Of a DNA stretch of 64,000 bases, positions 1 to 8,665 are shown piece by piece. The notes beneath the pieces were generated by a model. The model did not search any database and was not told the DNA's origin. It saw only the letters and a program-made list of their open reading frames with translations. Within the stretch, counting starts at the first letter, position 1, and the number at the start of each line of letters is the position of its first letter. A program made the position numbers and the translations under genes. The DNA comes from CALMEH01 sp964548225 (GTDB lineage: Bacteria > Acidobacteriota > Blastocatellia > Pyrinomonadales > Pyrinomonadaceae). The DNA is taken from contig CAZJQP010000008.1 of the NCBI GenBank assembly GCA_964548225.1, positions 1-64,000 on the forward strand, written 5' to 3'.

Positions 1-62
1 GAGTGTGTCAAAACGCTCAACCATCAACACACTCCTTAACAGTCGTGTTTCTGCCATTGCTT
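1..62. repeat. Copy of a dispersed GTGTGT/GTGTTTCTGCC palindromic repeat
   Basis: The first bases contain GAGTGTGT and, after a short loop, ACACACTC followed by CTTAACAGTCGTGTTTCTGCC-like sequence. The same tail with small changes appears three times at 29.67-29.78 kb. I read it as one member of a dispersed intergenic repeat family. The element may continue upstream of the window. Confidence 0.55.
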
Positions 63-109
63 TCTAACCCTATACTCAACTCAAATCTGCTTTAGATATT
101 GCTTTAACA

Positions 110-256
110 AAATCTAATTATGTTTTAATGTAATTTGATTTCATTACAGTAAAATCAAATATTATTTGTATGTAATTTGATTTAGTTAAAAGATAATTTG
201 ATGTTATTTTAACAAAATCAAAGTTTGTTAGTAAAAAATCAGATTTTGTTAAAACT
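110..256. repeat. 21-nt degenerate repeat array A
   Basis: About seven degenerate units start at 110, 131, 152, 173, 194, 215 and 236, each 21 nt apart. Units alternate between AATTTGATTT-like and AAATCAAAT-like cores, so neighbouring units form dyads. There are no unique spacers, which rules out a CRISPR. The array ends about 20 nt before the start codon of the small protein gene at 278, so it occupies that gene's promoter or leader region. Three other arrays in the window share the 21-nt period but not the sequence. Confidence 0.8.
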
Positions 257-277
257 AAAAAAGGAAACATTAAAACT

Positions 278-631
278 ATGGCACGAAAAAAGAGAACATC
301 AAAAGCTATTGAAACAGCAACATTACGTTTGAACGGATTAAATGCGATTGATTCGGCATTGGATTTAGGAAATGGTGTGAGTAACAGACAATTAAGTGAT
401 GATATTGTCGCGGCGCAAGCAGCTTTAGACGAATATAATTCAATGCTTTCGACTTTAGATAATAAATTAAACGAATTAGTTTCAAAAGAAAAAGCATTAA
501 GAGCATTAAGCGAACGATCATTAAAAGGTGTTGGCGTAAGATTCGGATTTGACAGCAATGAATACGAAATGGCTGGCGGAACACGCAAATCGGAACGTAA
601 AAGACCGGTTAGAAAAACTCCGCCGCAATAA
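278..631 (+). CDS. Small basic helical protein downstream of array A
   Basis: The product is 117 aa with no recognised catalytic domain. The N-terminus is basic (MARKKRTSK), residues 30-85 look like one or two long amphipathic helices, probably coiled coil, and the C-terminus is a basic tail with YEMAGGTRKSERKRP. I have the impression that this tail motif recurs in unnamed proteins of other bacteria, but I cannot confirm it. The start is supported by AAAGGAA 10 nt upstream. A strong hairpin terminator at 645 closes a single-gene unit, so array, gene and terminator form a compact module. The charge and helical content would suit nucleic-acid binding, which is inference only. Confidence 0.75.
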   Translation: MARKKRTSKAIETATLRLNGLNAIDSALDLGNGVSNRQLSDDIVAAQAALDEYNSMLSTLDNKLNELVSKEKALRALSERSLKGVGVRFGFDSNEYEMAGGTRKSERKRPVRKTPPQ

Positions 632-644
632 AGAATTAACCACA

Positions 645-706
645 AAATCACATAAAACAACACAAAATAAGTCAATAAATTTGTGTTGTTTTATGTGATT
701 TTTTAA
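645..706 (+). terminator. Rho-independent terminator of the 117-aa protein gene
   Basis: A 22-nt arm (645-666) pairs with 680-701 across a 13-nt loop and is followed by TTTT. The arms also carry A runs upstream, so it could work on both strands. Confidence 0.85.
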
Positions 707-802
707 TTTAACATTTTCGGTAATACTTTGTTAGAACATTGTTTGTTTTTACATCGTATTTTAGTAAAAATAAAGAAAACCTATTATTTTTTAATTAAAA
801 TT

Positions 803-2734
803 ATGAAAATCCAACGGCTTATTTATTCGATTCTTTCGGTGTTTGTTTTTTGTTTGGCGGCTTTTGCTCAACAAGGGCAACAGCCGACGGAGCTTGCAAA
901 GTATATTCAGGAAAATTATACGAAACGTGAGCTTTATATTACGGCGCGTGATGGTGTGCGGCTTTTTACTTCGATTTATGAGCCGAAGGATAAATCGCAA
1001 AAGTATCCGATTCTTTTAAATCGCACGCCTTATACGGTTGCGCCTTACGGGGCGGATAAGTTTCGTCAAAGTCTTGGTCCGAGCGAGCTTTATGCAAAAG
1101 AAGGTTATATCTTTGTTTATCAAGATGTGCGCGGGCGTTGGATGTCGGAGGGCGAGTTTGTTGATGTTCGCCCTGATATTGATAACACTGACAAGTCTAA
1201 AATTGATGAATCAACCGATACTTACGACACGATTGATTGGTTAATTAAAAATGTCGAAAACAATAATGGACGAGTCGGAAGTTTCGGCATCTCTTACCCC
1301 GGGTTTTATGTTTCGGCGGGTTCGATTGATTCGCATCCGGCTTTAAAAGCCTGTTCACCGCAAGCACCTGTTTCTGATTGGTTTAGCGGCGACGATATGC
1401 ACCACAACGGCGCGTTGTTTCTTGCTCAGAACTTTTCTTTCTTTTCCTTTTTCGGACAAGAACGTCCGAAACCGACAAGCGATGGAAGTTCATATTTGAA
1501 ACCTTGGACAGGGCGCAATACGCAAGACGGTTATGATTTCTTTCTTTCGCTCGGCGGTTTGAAGGAAGTTGCCGACGAATACGAAAAATCAACCGGTGTA
1601 AGAATAAAAATGTGGGACGATATGATGGCGCGTTCAAACTATGATCAATGGTGGAAAGACCGAAACATCTTGCCAAAGCTGAAAAATGTCGGTTGCGCGA
1701 CAATGACCGTCGGCGGTTGGTATGACAACGAAGATTTATACGGCGCATTGCGAACATATCAGCACATCGAAAAACAAAATCCGAAGATTCCGATGAATGT
1801 TTTAGTCATTGGACCTTGGGATCACGGCGGTTGGTCGCGGGCGGACGGCGATTGGTTAGGCACGGCTTATTTTACCGAAAAGACAGGCAAGTATTATCGG
1901 GAAAACTTGGAACTTCCCTTTTTCAATCACTTTTTAAAAGACAAAGGCGACATTTCAAAGATAAAAGAGGTCAATTTATTCGATACGGGTTCGCACGATT
2001 GGAAATCTTTTGACAATTATTCGCCAACTGCAAGCAAGGAAACGCCGCTTTATTTGAACGCCAACGGCAAATTATCGTTTGAAATGCCAACGACTTCGGG
2101 CGCAGACGAATATGTTTCCGACCCGATGAATCCTGTGCCTTACACGCAAAAGATTACCCGCAATTATCCGCGAGATTTTATGACCGAAGACCAGCGTTTT
2201 GCTTCAACAAGACCTGATGTTCTAGTCTTTCAAACCGATGTTTTAACCGAAGACGTTACGATTGCAGGAGATATTAAACCGAATCTGTTTATATCTTCGA
2301 GCGGCACGGATTCGGACTTTATTGTTAAAGTAATTGACGTTTTCCCCGACAATTATCAATATCCCGCCGGACAAAAACCGCCGCAAAACTCGGCGTGGAC
2401 AGTTTTTCAGCCCGGCGGTTATCAAATGCTTCTGCGCGGCGAACCGATGCCCGCAAGATTTAGAAATTCGTTTGAAAAACCCGAACCTTTGAAGCCGAAT
2501 GAAGCAACAAAATTGAACTTTGTAATGCCCGGCGCGGCGCATACATTTAAGAAAGGTCATCGCATTATGATTCAAATTCAAAGCACTTGGTTTCCGCTCG
2601 TCGCCCGAAATCCGCAGAAGTTTATGCAAAATTATAAGATGGGAACGCAAGCCGATTTCCAAAAAGCAACGCAAAAAGTTTATTTCGGCGGCAAAAATTC
2701 ATCGGCAATTATTTTGCCTGTTTTGAAACGATAA
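803..2734 (+). CDS. Secreted CocE/NonD family hydrolase (X-Pro dipeptidyl-peptidase S15 type)
   Basis: An alpha/beta hydrolase of 643 aa. The nucleophile elbow is GISYPG, with a later GGWYDNED aspartate and a GPWDHGG histidine completing the triad in the usual order. The C-terminal third is the beta-sandwich (jelly-roll) domain typical of S15 and glutaryl-7-ACA acylase relatives. I start at the ATG at 803 because it opens a clean signal peptide ending AAFA-QQ; an in-frame ATG at 728 would add 25 residues ahead of it. The enzyme likely acts in the periplasm on peptides or acyl esters, but the substrate cannot be told from sequence. It appears monocistronic, with a hairpin at 2786. Confidence 0.88.
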   Translation: MKIQRLIYSILSVFVFCLAAFAQQGQQPTELAKYIQENYTKRELYITARDGVRLFTSIYEPKDKSQKYPILLNRTPYTVAPYGADKFRQSLGPSELYAKEGYIFVYQDVRGRWMSEGEFVDVRPDIDNTDKSKIDESTDTYDTIDWLIKNVENNNGRVGSFGISYPGFYVSAGSIDSHPALKACSPQAPVSDWFSGDDMHHNGALFLAQNFSFFSFFGQERPKPTSDGSSYLKPWTGRNTQDGYDFFLSLGGLKEVADEYEKSTGVRIKMWDDMMARSNYDQWWKDRNILPKLKNVGCATMTVGGWYDNEDLYGALRTYQHIEKQNPKIPMNVLVIGPWDHGGWSRADGDWLGTAYFTEKTGKYYRENLELPFFNHFLKDKGDISKIKEVNLFDTGSHDWKSFDNYSPTASKETPLYLNANGKLSFEMPTTSGADEYVSDPMNPVPYTQKITRNYPRDFMTEDQRFASTRPDVLVFQTDVLTEDVTIAGDIKPNLFISSSGTDSDFIVKVIDVFPDNYQYPAGQKPPQNSAWTVFQPGGYQMLLRGEPMPARFRNSFEKPEPLKPNEATKLNFVMPGAAHTFKKGHRIMIQIQSTWFPLVARNPQKFMQNYKMGTQADFQKATQKVYFGGKNSSAIILPVLKR

Positions 2735-2785
2735 AAAGGGCAGAAAAGTGATTAATCGTGAAATACTGCTGAAAGATTTGATAAT

Positions 2786-2826
2786 AAATGAGGCGATAAC
2801 AATTTGGAACTGTTATCGCCTCATTT
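2786..2826 (+). terminator. Hairpin after the CocE-type hydrolase
   Basis: A perfect 16-nt inverted repeat (2786-2801 with 2811-2826) has a 9-nt loop. The stem is AAATGAGGCGATAACA. No long T run follows. Confidence 0.6.
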
Positions 2827-2837
2827 CACTTAAAATA

Positions 2838-2965
2838 TTAGAGCGGTTAAAGATTGGATTTACGGTTAAAAGTAGAACAGGCTGTTAGCCTGTTCCGCCG
2901 TCGCGCTTCGCTGACGGCGAGGCAGACTAACAGTCTGCCTTACATTCAATCTGTAACCGCTCTAA
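2838..2965. repeat. Nested palindromic intergenic element
   Basis: The outer arms TTAGAGCGGTTA (2838-2849) and TAACCGCTCTAA (2954-2965) enclose two further hairpins, GAACAGGCTGTTAGCCTGTTC and a GGCAGACTAACAGTCTGCC-like stem, with a GC-rich centre. It resembles a REP or MITE-like composite element. Its right edge supplies the TAG stop codon of the minus-strand hydrolase gene that ends at 2962. Confidence 0.7.
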
Positions 2966-3663
2966 GCAATAAATTTGTGAGTTTTCAAAAAAACCTGACA
3001 ATGATTCCAAACTTGTTTTGAAACATCAGCGTCTTGTTGATAAGTAATGGCAGTAGTTTCGTTATACCATTCTTCACTCGCGCCTTCGTCAATCAAATCA
3101 TTCATATTTTTATCAAAAGGTTTTTGCCAAGGCGTGCCGCCCATTCCGCCGTGAGTGCACATAAACATATAAGGTCCGTCATAATTTGTCGGCATCCGAT
3201 ATTTCATCGCATCATTGCCGAAGCTGTGGCGCGATTTTGCTTTCGGATTCCGTATAACGTGCAATATGTTCTCAACATTATTCGGCACGACTTCCGCATC
3301 ATAATCGCCGTGTCGGTCAACGCAATCGAACAACATCGCCGCACGAACATTGATGTTATCTCTCTGCAAACGCTGGGCGACAACCATTGCGCCGAGTGCG
3401 CCTCGACTATATCCTGTAACTAAAATCGGTTCGTTTTCGCCTAATTCTTTGCGCTTGCTTTCGATAAATTTCAAGCTGTTGTAAATCGCAATATCGAGTC
3501 CGCCGCCAAGTGTTACAGGACCGCGGCAATAAAGCGCGTTCGGTTTGAATTTGCACAATTTCGATACAAAACTGTTTGCAAAATCAATGTCATATCTCGC
3601 ATCACGCTTTGTTCCGGGGATTGTTCCGCCGCCTGTTCCGTCAATTCCAATTAATATCGGCAT
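2962..3663 (-). CDS. DUF2235-like alpha/beta hydrolase
   Basis: The 233-aa protein opens with MPILIGIDGTGGG and carries a GYSRGA nucleophile elbow near residue 105. Both match the DUF2235 / T6SS phospholipase Tle1 hydrolase family. There is no signal peptide and no other secretion gene nearby, so an effector role is not supported; a cytoplasmic esterase or lipase is equally possible. A candidate acid and histidine lie at DRHGDYD and CTHGG. AGGAGA precedes the ATG. The stop codon falls in the edge of a palindromic repeat, so the C-terminus may have been trimmed by its insertion. Confidence 0.7.
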   Translation of the reverse strand: MPILIGIDGTGGGTIPGTKRDARYDIDFANSFVSKLCKFKPNALYCRGPVTLGGGLDIAIYNSLKFIESKRKELGENEPILVTGYSRGALGAMVVAQRLQRDNINVRAAMLFDCVDRHGDYDAEVVPNNVENILHVIRNPKAKSRHSFGNDAMKYRMPTNYDGPYMFMCTHGGMGGTPWQKPFDKNMNDLIDEGASEEWYNETTAITYQQDADVSKQVWNHCQVFLKTHKFIA

Positions 3664-3747
3664 CTTTTTGTTCTCCTGATTTTTAAGTTTGGTTTGAAAA
3701 TATTATCAATTAACGGACGAATATCTTTAAAAACTTTTGCGAAAAAA

Positions 3748-3784
3748 AATTCGGCTTAATTTTTGAACAAATTAAGCCGAATTT
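3748..3784 (-). terminator. Terminator of gap
   Basis: AAATTCGGCTTAATTT pairs perfectly with 3769-3784 over a 5-nt loop and runs into an A-rich stretch, giving a T run on the minus strand. It lies downstream of gap and upstream of the next minus-strand gene. Confidence 0.8.
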
Positions 3785-3874
3785 GATTTAATACATTTTA
3801 TTTTTGCAGATCAATGAATTCTATTTTTATAAATTCGCGTTCATCTGCGTCGCTCTACTGCTCAAATGAAAAAA

Positions 3875-4882
3875 CTACAAACCTTTCGCCGCGATGAATT
3901 TCACCAAATCGCGCACACGACACGAATAACCCCATTCGTTGTCATACCACGAAAGAATTTTGATGCACGTTCCGCCGATAACTTTCGTGTTTTCGGCATC
4001 AACGATTGACGAATTCGGGTTGCCGCGAAAATCAATCGAAACGAGCGGCTGTTCTTCAAACGCGAGAATTCCTTTGAGTTCTTCGTTCGCCGCGTCTTTC
4101 AAAACTTGGTTGACTTCTTCGGTCGTGGTTTCTTTTTCGACGTTCATCACAACATCAACTAAAGAAACATTCGGAGTCGGAACGCGAACGGAAATGCCGT
4201 CAAACTTCCCTTTTAATTCGGGAATCACGAGCGCAACGGCTTTTGCCGCGCCGGTTGAAGTCGGAATCATTGAAAGTGCCGCGCCACGCGCCCGACGCAA
4301 ATCTTTGTGCGGCAAATCAAGCAAATTCTGGTCGTTGGTGTAAGAGTGAATTGTGTTCATCAAAGCGTTTTTGATGCCGAATTTGTCGTGAATTACTTTG
4401 GCGACCGGCGCGAGGCAATTCGTCGTGCAAGATGCATTTGAAATAATGTGATGATTTTCCGCATCATACATTCCTTCGTTCACGCCCAAGACGATTGTTA
4501 CATCTTCGCCTTTCGCAGGTGCGGAAATGATAACTTTTTTCACCGAACCGCGCAGATGTTTTGCCGCGTCTTCGGCTTTTGTAAAGCGTCCCGTTGATTC
4601 GATGACAACTTCTGCGCCGACCGATTCCCAATCAATCAACGACGGATCTTTTTCGCTGAAAACCTTAAAACTGTCGCCGTCAACATTTATTGTGTCGCCG
4701 TCCGCCGAAATATCGTTTTCGAGATTTCCCATCACCGAATCGTATTTCAAAAGATGCGCCAAAGTTTTTGTGTCGGTCAAATCATTTACCGCCACAAAAT
4801 CAATATCTTTATCACCCAAACAAGTCCGCAAAACATTGCGCCCGATACGCCCAAAACCGTTAATTCCTACTTTGATAGCCAT
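3875..4882 (-). CDS. gap: Glyceraldehyde-3-phosphate dehydrogenase, type I
   Basis: A 335-aa cytoplasmic glycolytic enzyme that converts glyceraldehyde 3-phosphate, NAD and phosphate to 1,3-bisphosphoglycerate. The Rossmann motif GINGFGRIGRNV is at the N-terminus, the catalytic cysteine lies in SNASCTTNCLAP, and the C-terminus has WYDNEWGYSCRV. I place the start at MAIKVGINGFG, preceded by a GGAGGAA ribosome site; an upstream in-frame ATG would add 28 hydrophobic residues unlike the family. It appears monocistronic, ending at the hairpin at 3748. Confidence 0.97.
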   Translation of the reverse strand: MAIKVGINGFGRIGRNVLRTCLGDKDIDFVAVNDLTDTKTLAHLLKYDSVMGNLENDISADGDTINVDGDSFKVFSEKDPSLIDWESVGAEVVIESTGRFTKAEDAAKHLRGSVKKVIISAPAKGEDVTIVLGVNEGMYDAENHHIISNASCTTNCLAPVAKVIHDKFGIKNALMNTIHSYTNDQNLLDLPHKDLRRARGAALSMIPTSTGAAKAVALVIPELKGKFDGISVRVPTPNVSLVDVVMNVEKETTTEEVNQVLKDAANEELKGILAFEEQPLVSIDFRGNPNSSIVDAENTKVIGGTCIKILSWYDNEWGYSCRVRDLVKFIAAKGL

Positions 4883-5138
4883 TTTATTAAAAGAATTTCC
4901 TCCAAGAAATTTTTTGAATTGTAAAACTATGAAGATATTACAAATTGCTGTAAAATTCAAAGTCATTCGTTCGTTGTTCTTTGTTAGTCGTTTGTTGTCG
5001 GCTTAAACATCCTGACAACGGCAACTAACAACGAAGCGTGAACAACTGACAAATATTTGAAACAAACAAAATTTAATTACCGTAGTAACTTTCTGGGTTT
5101 TACAAATTTTTCAGCACAACTCGGAGTCTTTTATCATA

Positions 5139-6929
5139 ATGTCATCATTGCAGAAATTCGGTTTTTTGAGTCTGATTTTTATAATTTTCGGAGGTCAGGC
5201 TTTCGCGCAAACACCGACGGAAAAACCGCAAATTGCGAAAAACACGGAAGAAAAAATATCAATATCTTCCTCTACAGAAACGACGGAAACGCCCGTTTCA
5301 AACAATAATTTTCAATATAACCGTGTCGGTGTTCAAAACGACCGGACGATGCCGATTTCGCTTAACGAAGCAATTAAAAAGGCACTTGAAAACAACAACG
5401 AGATCGAAATTTCGCGCACCGATGTTCGCATACAGGAAACAAATCTGCGTTCGCTTCTCGGCATTTATGATCCGGTGATTACCGTTTCGCCGAATTTTTC
5501 GCGTAACAATACGACGGGTTCGACTGCAACCAAAGATTTCCGCGTCAATTCCGATTTTTCCGGTCAAATTCAGCGGGGCGGCGGAAGTTATTCGGTATTT
5601 TTCAACAATAACCGCACCGAAAACAATTTCGCGCAATCGCAACTAAGTTCAGGAACGACGAGTTCTTCGGGCAGTGCGCTTTACAGTTCGAGTCTCGGCG
5701 TAAATTATACACAACCGCTTTTCAGAAATTTAAGGATTGATAACAATCGCCGCCAAATCAAAATTCAACGCAAAAGATTGCAGCAATCGGATGCCGATTT
5801 TCGTCGTCAAACAATTAATACGATTTCGCAAGTTCAACGCGCTTATTGGGATTTGGTTTTTGCTTTGCGCGACCAACAAAATAAAGTAGATAATTTGAAT
5901 CTTGCCAAAGAAAATCTGCGTCAAGTCGAAGCCAAAATCGCCGCCGGCACACTTGCACCGCTTGCCCGTGCCGAAGTAAATACTGAAGTCGCCAACCGCG
6001 AAACCGAAGTTTTGAATGCCGCACAACAGGTTTCGATTTCGGAAAACTCCTTGAAACAATTAATTTTGCGCGACCCGAATTCTGACGAATGGAATGTTTC
6101 ATATGTTCCGACTGACAAACCCGTTTATTCGGACGAACCCGTCAATCTGGAACTTGCAATGAAAGATGCGATGGAAAATCGTTTGGAACTTCGCCGTCTG
6201 AAACTTGCGCGTGAAATAAATCAAATTGACATTAGCTATTTTCGCAATCAGACAAAACCGCAAATTGATTTAAATTCCTCTTTTTCACTCGGCGGATTGG
6301 CAAGCAGTAACGGTTCGGCGGCATTTACGACTTTTCAATTTACCGGAAACGATGAAATTTTGCGCCAAAGGCTAAATCTTTTGCTCCCGGCAAACCAACA
6401 AATTGTCAACACGCCGATTTTTGTTCCGGCAACACCAAGTTATTTGGTCGGTGGCTTCGGACGCACATTTGCGAACCTTTTTCGTTCTGACGCGCCTAAT
6501 TTTTCAATCGGCGTTACGTTTTCATTTCCCTTGCGAAACACACGCGCCAAAGCCGATTTAGCCGGAGCGCAAATTCAGCAAGAGCAAATCGCCGCGCAAA
6601 CACGCCAACAAGAAAATACGGTTCTAACTGAAGTTCGCAACGCTGTCCAAGCACTTGAAACTTCTCGCCTTCGTGTTCTTTCAGCCAGAAAAGCACGGCA
6701 AAATGCCGAAATTCAACTCGAAGGTGAGCGCAAACTTTACGATGCCGGACGCTCGAACGCATTTTTGCTTTTTCAACGTGAAAACGCTCTTGCCAACGCC
6801 CGAAACGCCGAAATCCGCGCCGAAACCGATTACAACAAAGCAATCTCCGATCTTCAGCGAGTAACGTCCACGACTTTTTTGATGAACAATATTCAGATTG
6901 ATTCGCCGGTTGAAATTGAAGAAAAATAA
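5139..6929 (+). CDS. TolC family outer membrane efflux protein
   Basis: A 596-aa protein with a signal peptide (cut near GGQAFA-Q). It has two tandem repeats of the outer membrane efflux protein fold: long helical segments rich in Q, N, R and A around residues 190-290 and 480-580, alternating with beta segments. LNEAIKKALENNNEIE is the usual N-terminal helix of the family. It should form the outer-membrane channel of a tripartite exporter or type I secretion system, but no inner-membrane pump or adaptor gene lies beside it, so the partner is encoded elsewhere. It ends at a strong bidirectional hairpin. Confidence 0.9.
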   Translation: MSSLQKFGFLSLIFIIFGGQAFAQTPTEKPQIAKNTEEKISISSSTETTETPVSNNNFQYNRVGVQNDRTMPISLNEAIKKALENNNEIEISRTDVRIQETNLRSLLGIYDPVITVSPNFSRNNTTGSTATKDFRVNSDFSGQIQRGGGSYSVFFNNNRTENNFAQSQLSSGTTSSSGSALYSSSLGVNYTQPLFRNLRIDNNRRQIKIQRKRLQQSDADFRRQTINTISQVQRAYWDLVFALRDQQNKVDNLNLAKENLRQVEAKIAAGTLAPLARAEVNTEVANRETEVLNAAQQVSISENSLKQLILRDPNSDEWNVSYVPTDKPVYSDEPVNLELAMKDAMENRLELRRLKLAREINQIDISYFRNQTKPQIDLNSSFSLGGLASSNGSAAFTTFQFTGNDEILRQRLNLLLPANQQIVNTPIFVPATPSYLVGGFGRTFANLFRSDAPNFSIGVTFSFPLRNTRAKADLAGAQIQQEQIAAQTRQQENTVLTEVRNAVQALETSRLRVLSARKARQNAEIQLEGERKLYDAGRSNAFLLFQRENALANARNAEIRAETDYNKAISDLQRVTSTTFLMNNIQIDSPVEIEEK

Positions 6930-6931
6930 AA

Positions 6932-6966
6932 GGAAACGCACACGAAGTAGGTTCGTGTGCGTTTCC
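6932..6966. terminator. Bidirectional terminator between convergent genes
   Basis: A perfect 15-nt inverted repeat, GGAAACGCACACGAA with a 5-nt loop, separates the plus-strand tolC-like gene and the minus-strand DUF3574 gene. The GAAACGCAC core resembles the dispersed hairpin family seen at 29.6, 32.0 and 36.4 kb. Confidence 0.8.
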
Positions 6967-6971
6967 GCACT

Positions 6972-7421
6972 TTAAAATGAAACTTGCACGGCTTTCGGAA
7001 AATCAATTCGCAAGACGGATTCTTGCTCGAATTGTTTTTTGTATTCGTTGCGAATGTCTTCGATTTTTTGGTTCACGGTTTGGCGGTCTTTTTTCGTGTA
7101 AAGCAAAATCAAAACCCGGCTGTTTTCGCGTTCGATTTTACCGAGCGAATCCTTAAATTGTCCGTAACCTTCCAAAACCGTCAAACCGTCGGGAAAACGC
7201 GGCGTGATTTCCGTTTCGAGAAATTTGTTCCATTCGTCTTCCGTAACTTCGCCGCCTTTCGGCTTGTCCATTCCGAAATAAAGCTCGGTGCGATAGAATT
7301 TTTCGACGAAAACAATTGAAGCATCTTCGATGATTGAATAATTTGCCGTTGCGGTTTGATTTGTCAATAAAACCGCGCAAACCAATAATCCGACCACAAA
7401 AATCTTTCGATACTCAAACAT
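6972..7421 (-). CDS. DUF3574 family secreted protein
   Basis: A 149-aa protein with an N-terminal signal sequence (VGLLVCAVLLTNQTATA). The body shows the DUF3574 signature: a YFG segment, W near the middle, ITPRFPDGLTV-like residues followed by a G-Q-F segment. Function is unknown for the family. It is the last gene of a minus-strand run and lies 21 nt after mogA. Confidence 0.8.
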   Translation of the reverse strand: MFEYRKIFVVGLLVCAVLLTNQTATANYSIIEDASIVFVEKFYRTELYFGMDKPKGGEVTEDEWNKFLETEITPRFPDGLTVLEGYGQFKDSLGKIERENSRVLILLYTKKDRQTVNQKIEDIRNEYKKQFEQESVLRIDFPKAVQVSF

Positions 7422-7442
7422 TTTCCCTTTTCTCCTCTTTTT

Positions 7443-7928
7443 CTAATGCGTCGTTTTGCCTTCTAAAAGCCCGATAGCGTGTGGCAAAACTGATTTGATA
7501 ATCTCGAAACATTCGCCGACGGCTCGCGGCGAACCGGGTAGATTTATGATTAAAGTATTGTTGCGAATGCCGCAAACGCCGCGCGAAAGCATCGCTTTCG
7601 GATTGAATTTCATCGTTTCGGCTCGCATCGCTTCAGCAATTCCCTGCGCTTCTTTTTCAATGACGGCGCGAGTCGCTTCGGGCGTGTTGTCGCGCTCGGC
7701 GAAACCTGTTCCGCCCGTGGTCATAATCAAATTTATGTCTTCGCGCTCGGTCAAAGTGTAGAGCGTTTGCCGCAATTCGTCGAAATCGTCGGAAACAATG
7801 ATTTTTTCGTGAACTTCCGCACCGATTGAAAGCAATAAACCCAAAAGAGTTACGCCCGACAAATCATCATCCTCGCGCCGCGAATCGCTGACGGTTACGA
7901 CAATCGCTTTAATTTTAGCTTGCGTCAT
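7443..7928 (-). CDS. mog: Molybdopterin adenylyltransferase MogA/MoaB family
   Basis: A 161-aa protein of the MogA/MoaB fold that activates molybdopterin by adenylylation before molybdenum insertion. Visible marks are VTVSDSR near the N-terminus, the MTTGGTGF loop that binds the pterin, RDNTPEA, and the NLPGSPRAVGE segment. No other molybdenum cofactor gene is in the window, apart from a MOSC protein 17 kb away. It is followed after 3 nt by the upstream Uma2 gene, suggesting co-transcription. MoaB versus MogA cannot be settled from sequence alone. Confidence 0.9.
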   Translation of the reverse strand: MTQAKIKAIVVTVSDSRREDDDLSGVTLLGLLLSIGAEVHEKIIVSDDFDELRQTLYTLTEREDINLIMTTGGTGFAERDNTPEATRAVIEKEAQGIAEAMRAETMKFNPKAMLSRGVCGIRNNTLIINLPGSPRAVGECFEIIKSVLPHAIGLLEGKTTH

Positions 7929-7931
7929 TTT

Positions 7932-8651
7932 TTACTTTTTATTTTTGATTTCGTTTGCCCAAGTCCGCACTTGCTTTTGCCAATCGAGACGGCTGAGTTT
8001 ATCGCTTTCGTTGATAAATTCCGTGAGCTTTTCGGCACTTACGCCGTGAAAAATTTCGCTCGTTTCGGATTTCAAGTAAGTATCACCTTCGGCAAGTTTT
8101 CCGATTTCCAAAATCTCGCCGTCGTAACGCCAAATTTCACCGACACCAAAAGACGCAAAAAGGCTTAACCTATCAAATGAAAGACTTGTAATATCAACTT
8201 CGATAACTAAATCCGGCGCAAGATGTTCCGACATATCCAATCTTTTTACGCCGCGCATTTTCTTTTCGTTTTCACCAAAATAAAAACACGAATCCGGCTC
8301 AAAACCGCGCCGCAAATCTGCGCGTTGGTAAGTTGTTGAGCCGAAACTTCGTCCTTCAATTTCAAGTTCTTCGCATAAAATATTTATCAAATAAGTAATT
8401 GCATCTTTAATGGCTTCGTGTTCCGGTGGATTTGGCATAACTAAAAGCTCTCCTTTGTTATAGAAAAAGTGCGGATTGTTTGCGCCGTCGAGGTCTTGCA
8501 AAACTTGTTCGTAGGTTTTCCACGCGACATTTTGCAGAACAACGCCTTCCGATTCATTATTTTCGACGATGAATCGGGCAATCGCTTTCACGGTTTCGGG
8601 AGAAACTCCTTTTTGAACTTTTCTTCGCGGAATGCTTAAAACTGCCGACAT
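7932..8651 (-). CDS. Uma2 family (DUF820) putative endonuclease
   Basis: A 239-aa protein of the PD-(D/E)XK-fold Uma2 family. APDLVIEVDITS supplies the catalytic acids, preceded by SCFYFG and followed by the usual GVGEIWRYD segment. I chose the ATG at 8651 (MSAVLSIPRR) because AAAGGAG lies 8 nt upstream; the ATG at 8669 overlaps the preceding stop codon and has no ribosome site. Biological role of Uma2 proteins is unknown. A second member is at 51347. Confidence 0.85.
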   Translation of the reverse strand: MSAVLSIPRRKVQKGVSPETVKAIARFIVENNESEGVVLQNVAWKTYEQVLQDLDGANNPHFFYNKGELLVMPNPPEHEAIKDAITYLINILCEELEIEGRSFGSTTYQRADLRRGFEPDSCFYFGENEKKMRGVKRLDMSEHLAPDLVIEVDITSLSFDRLSLFASFGVGEIWRYDGEILEIGKLAEGDTYLKSETSEIFHGVSAEKLTEFINESDKLSRLDWQKQVRTWANEIKNKK

Positions 8652-8665
8652 TTCTTTCGCTCCTT

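Noticed and set aside
118..675. 185-aa minus-strand frame over array A and the 117-aa gene
   Set aside because: It is antisense to a gene with a good ribosome site, and its C-terminal half is only the repeat array read in frame.
4883..4966. 28-residue N-terminal extension of GAPDH
   Set aside because: The family starts at MAIKVGINGFG, and a GGAGGAA site lies just before that ATG.
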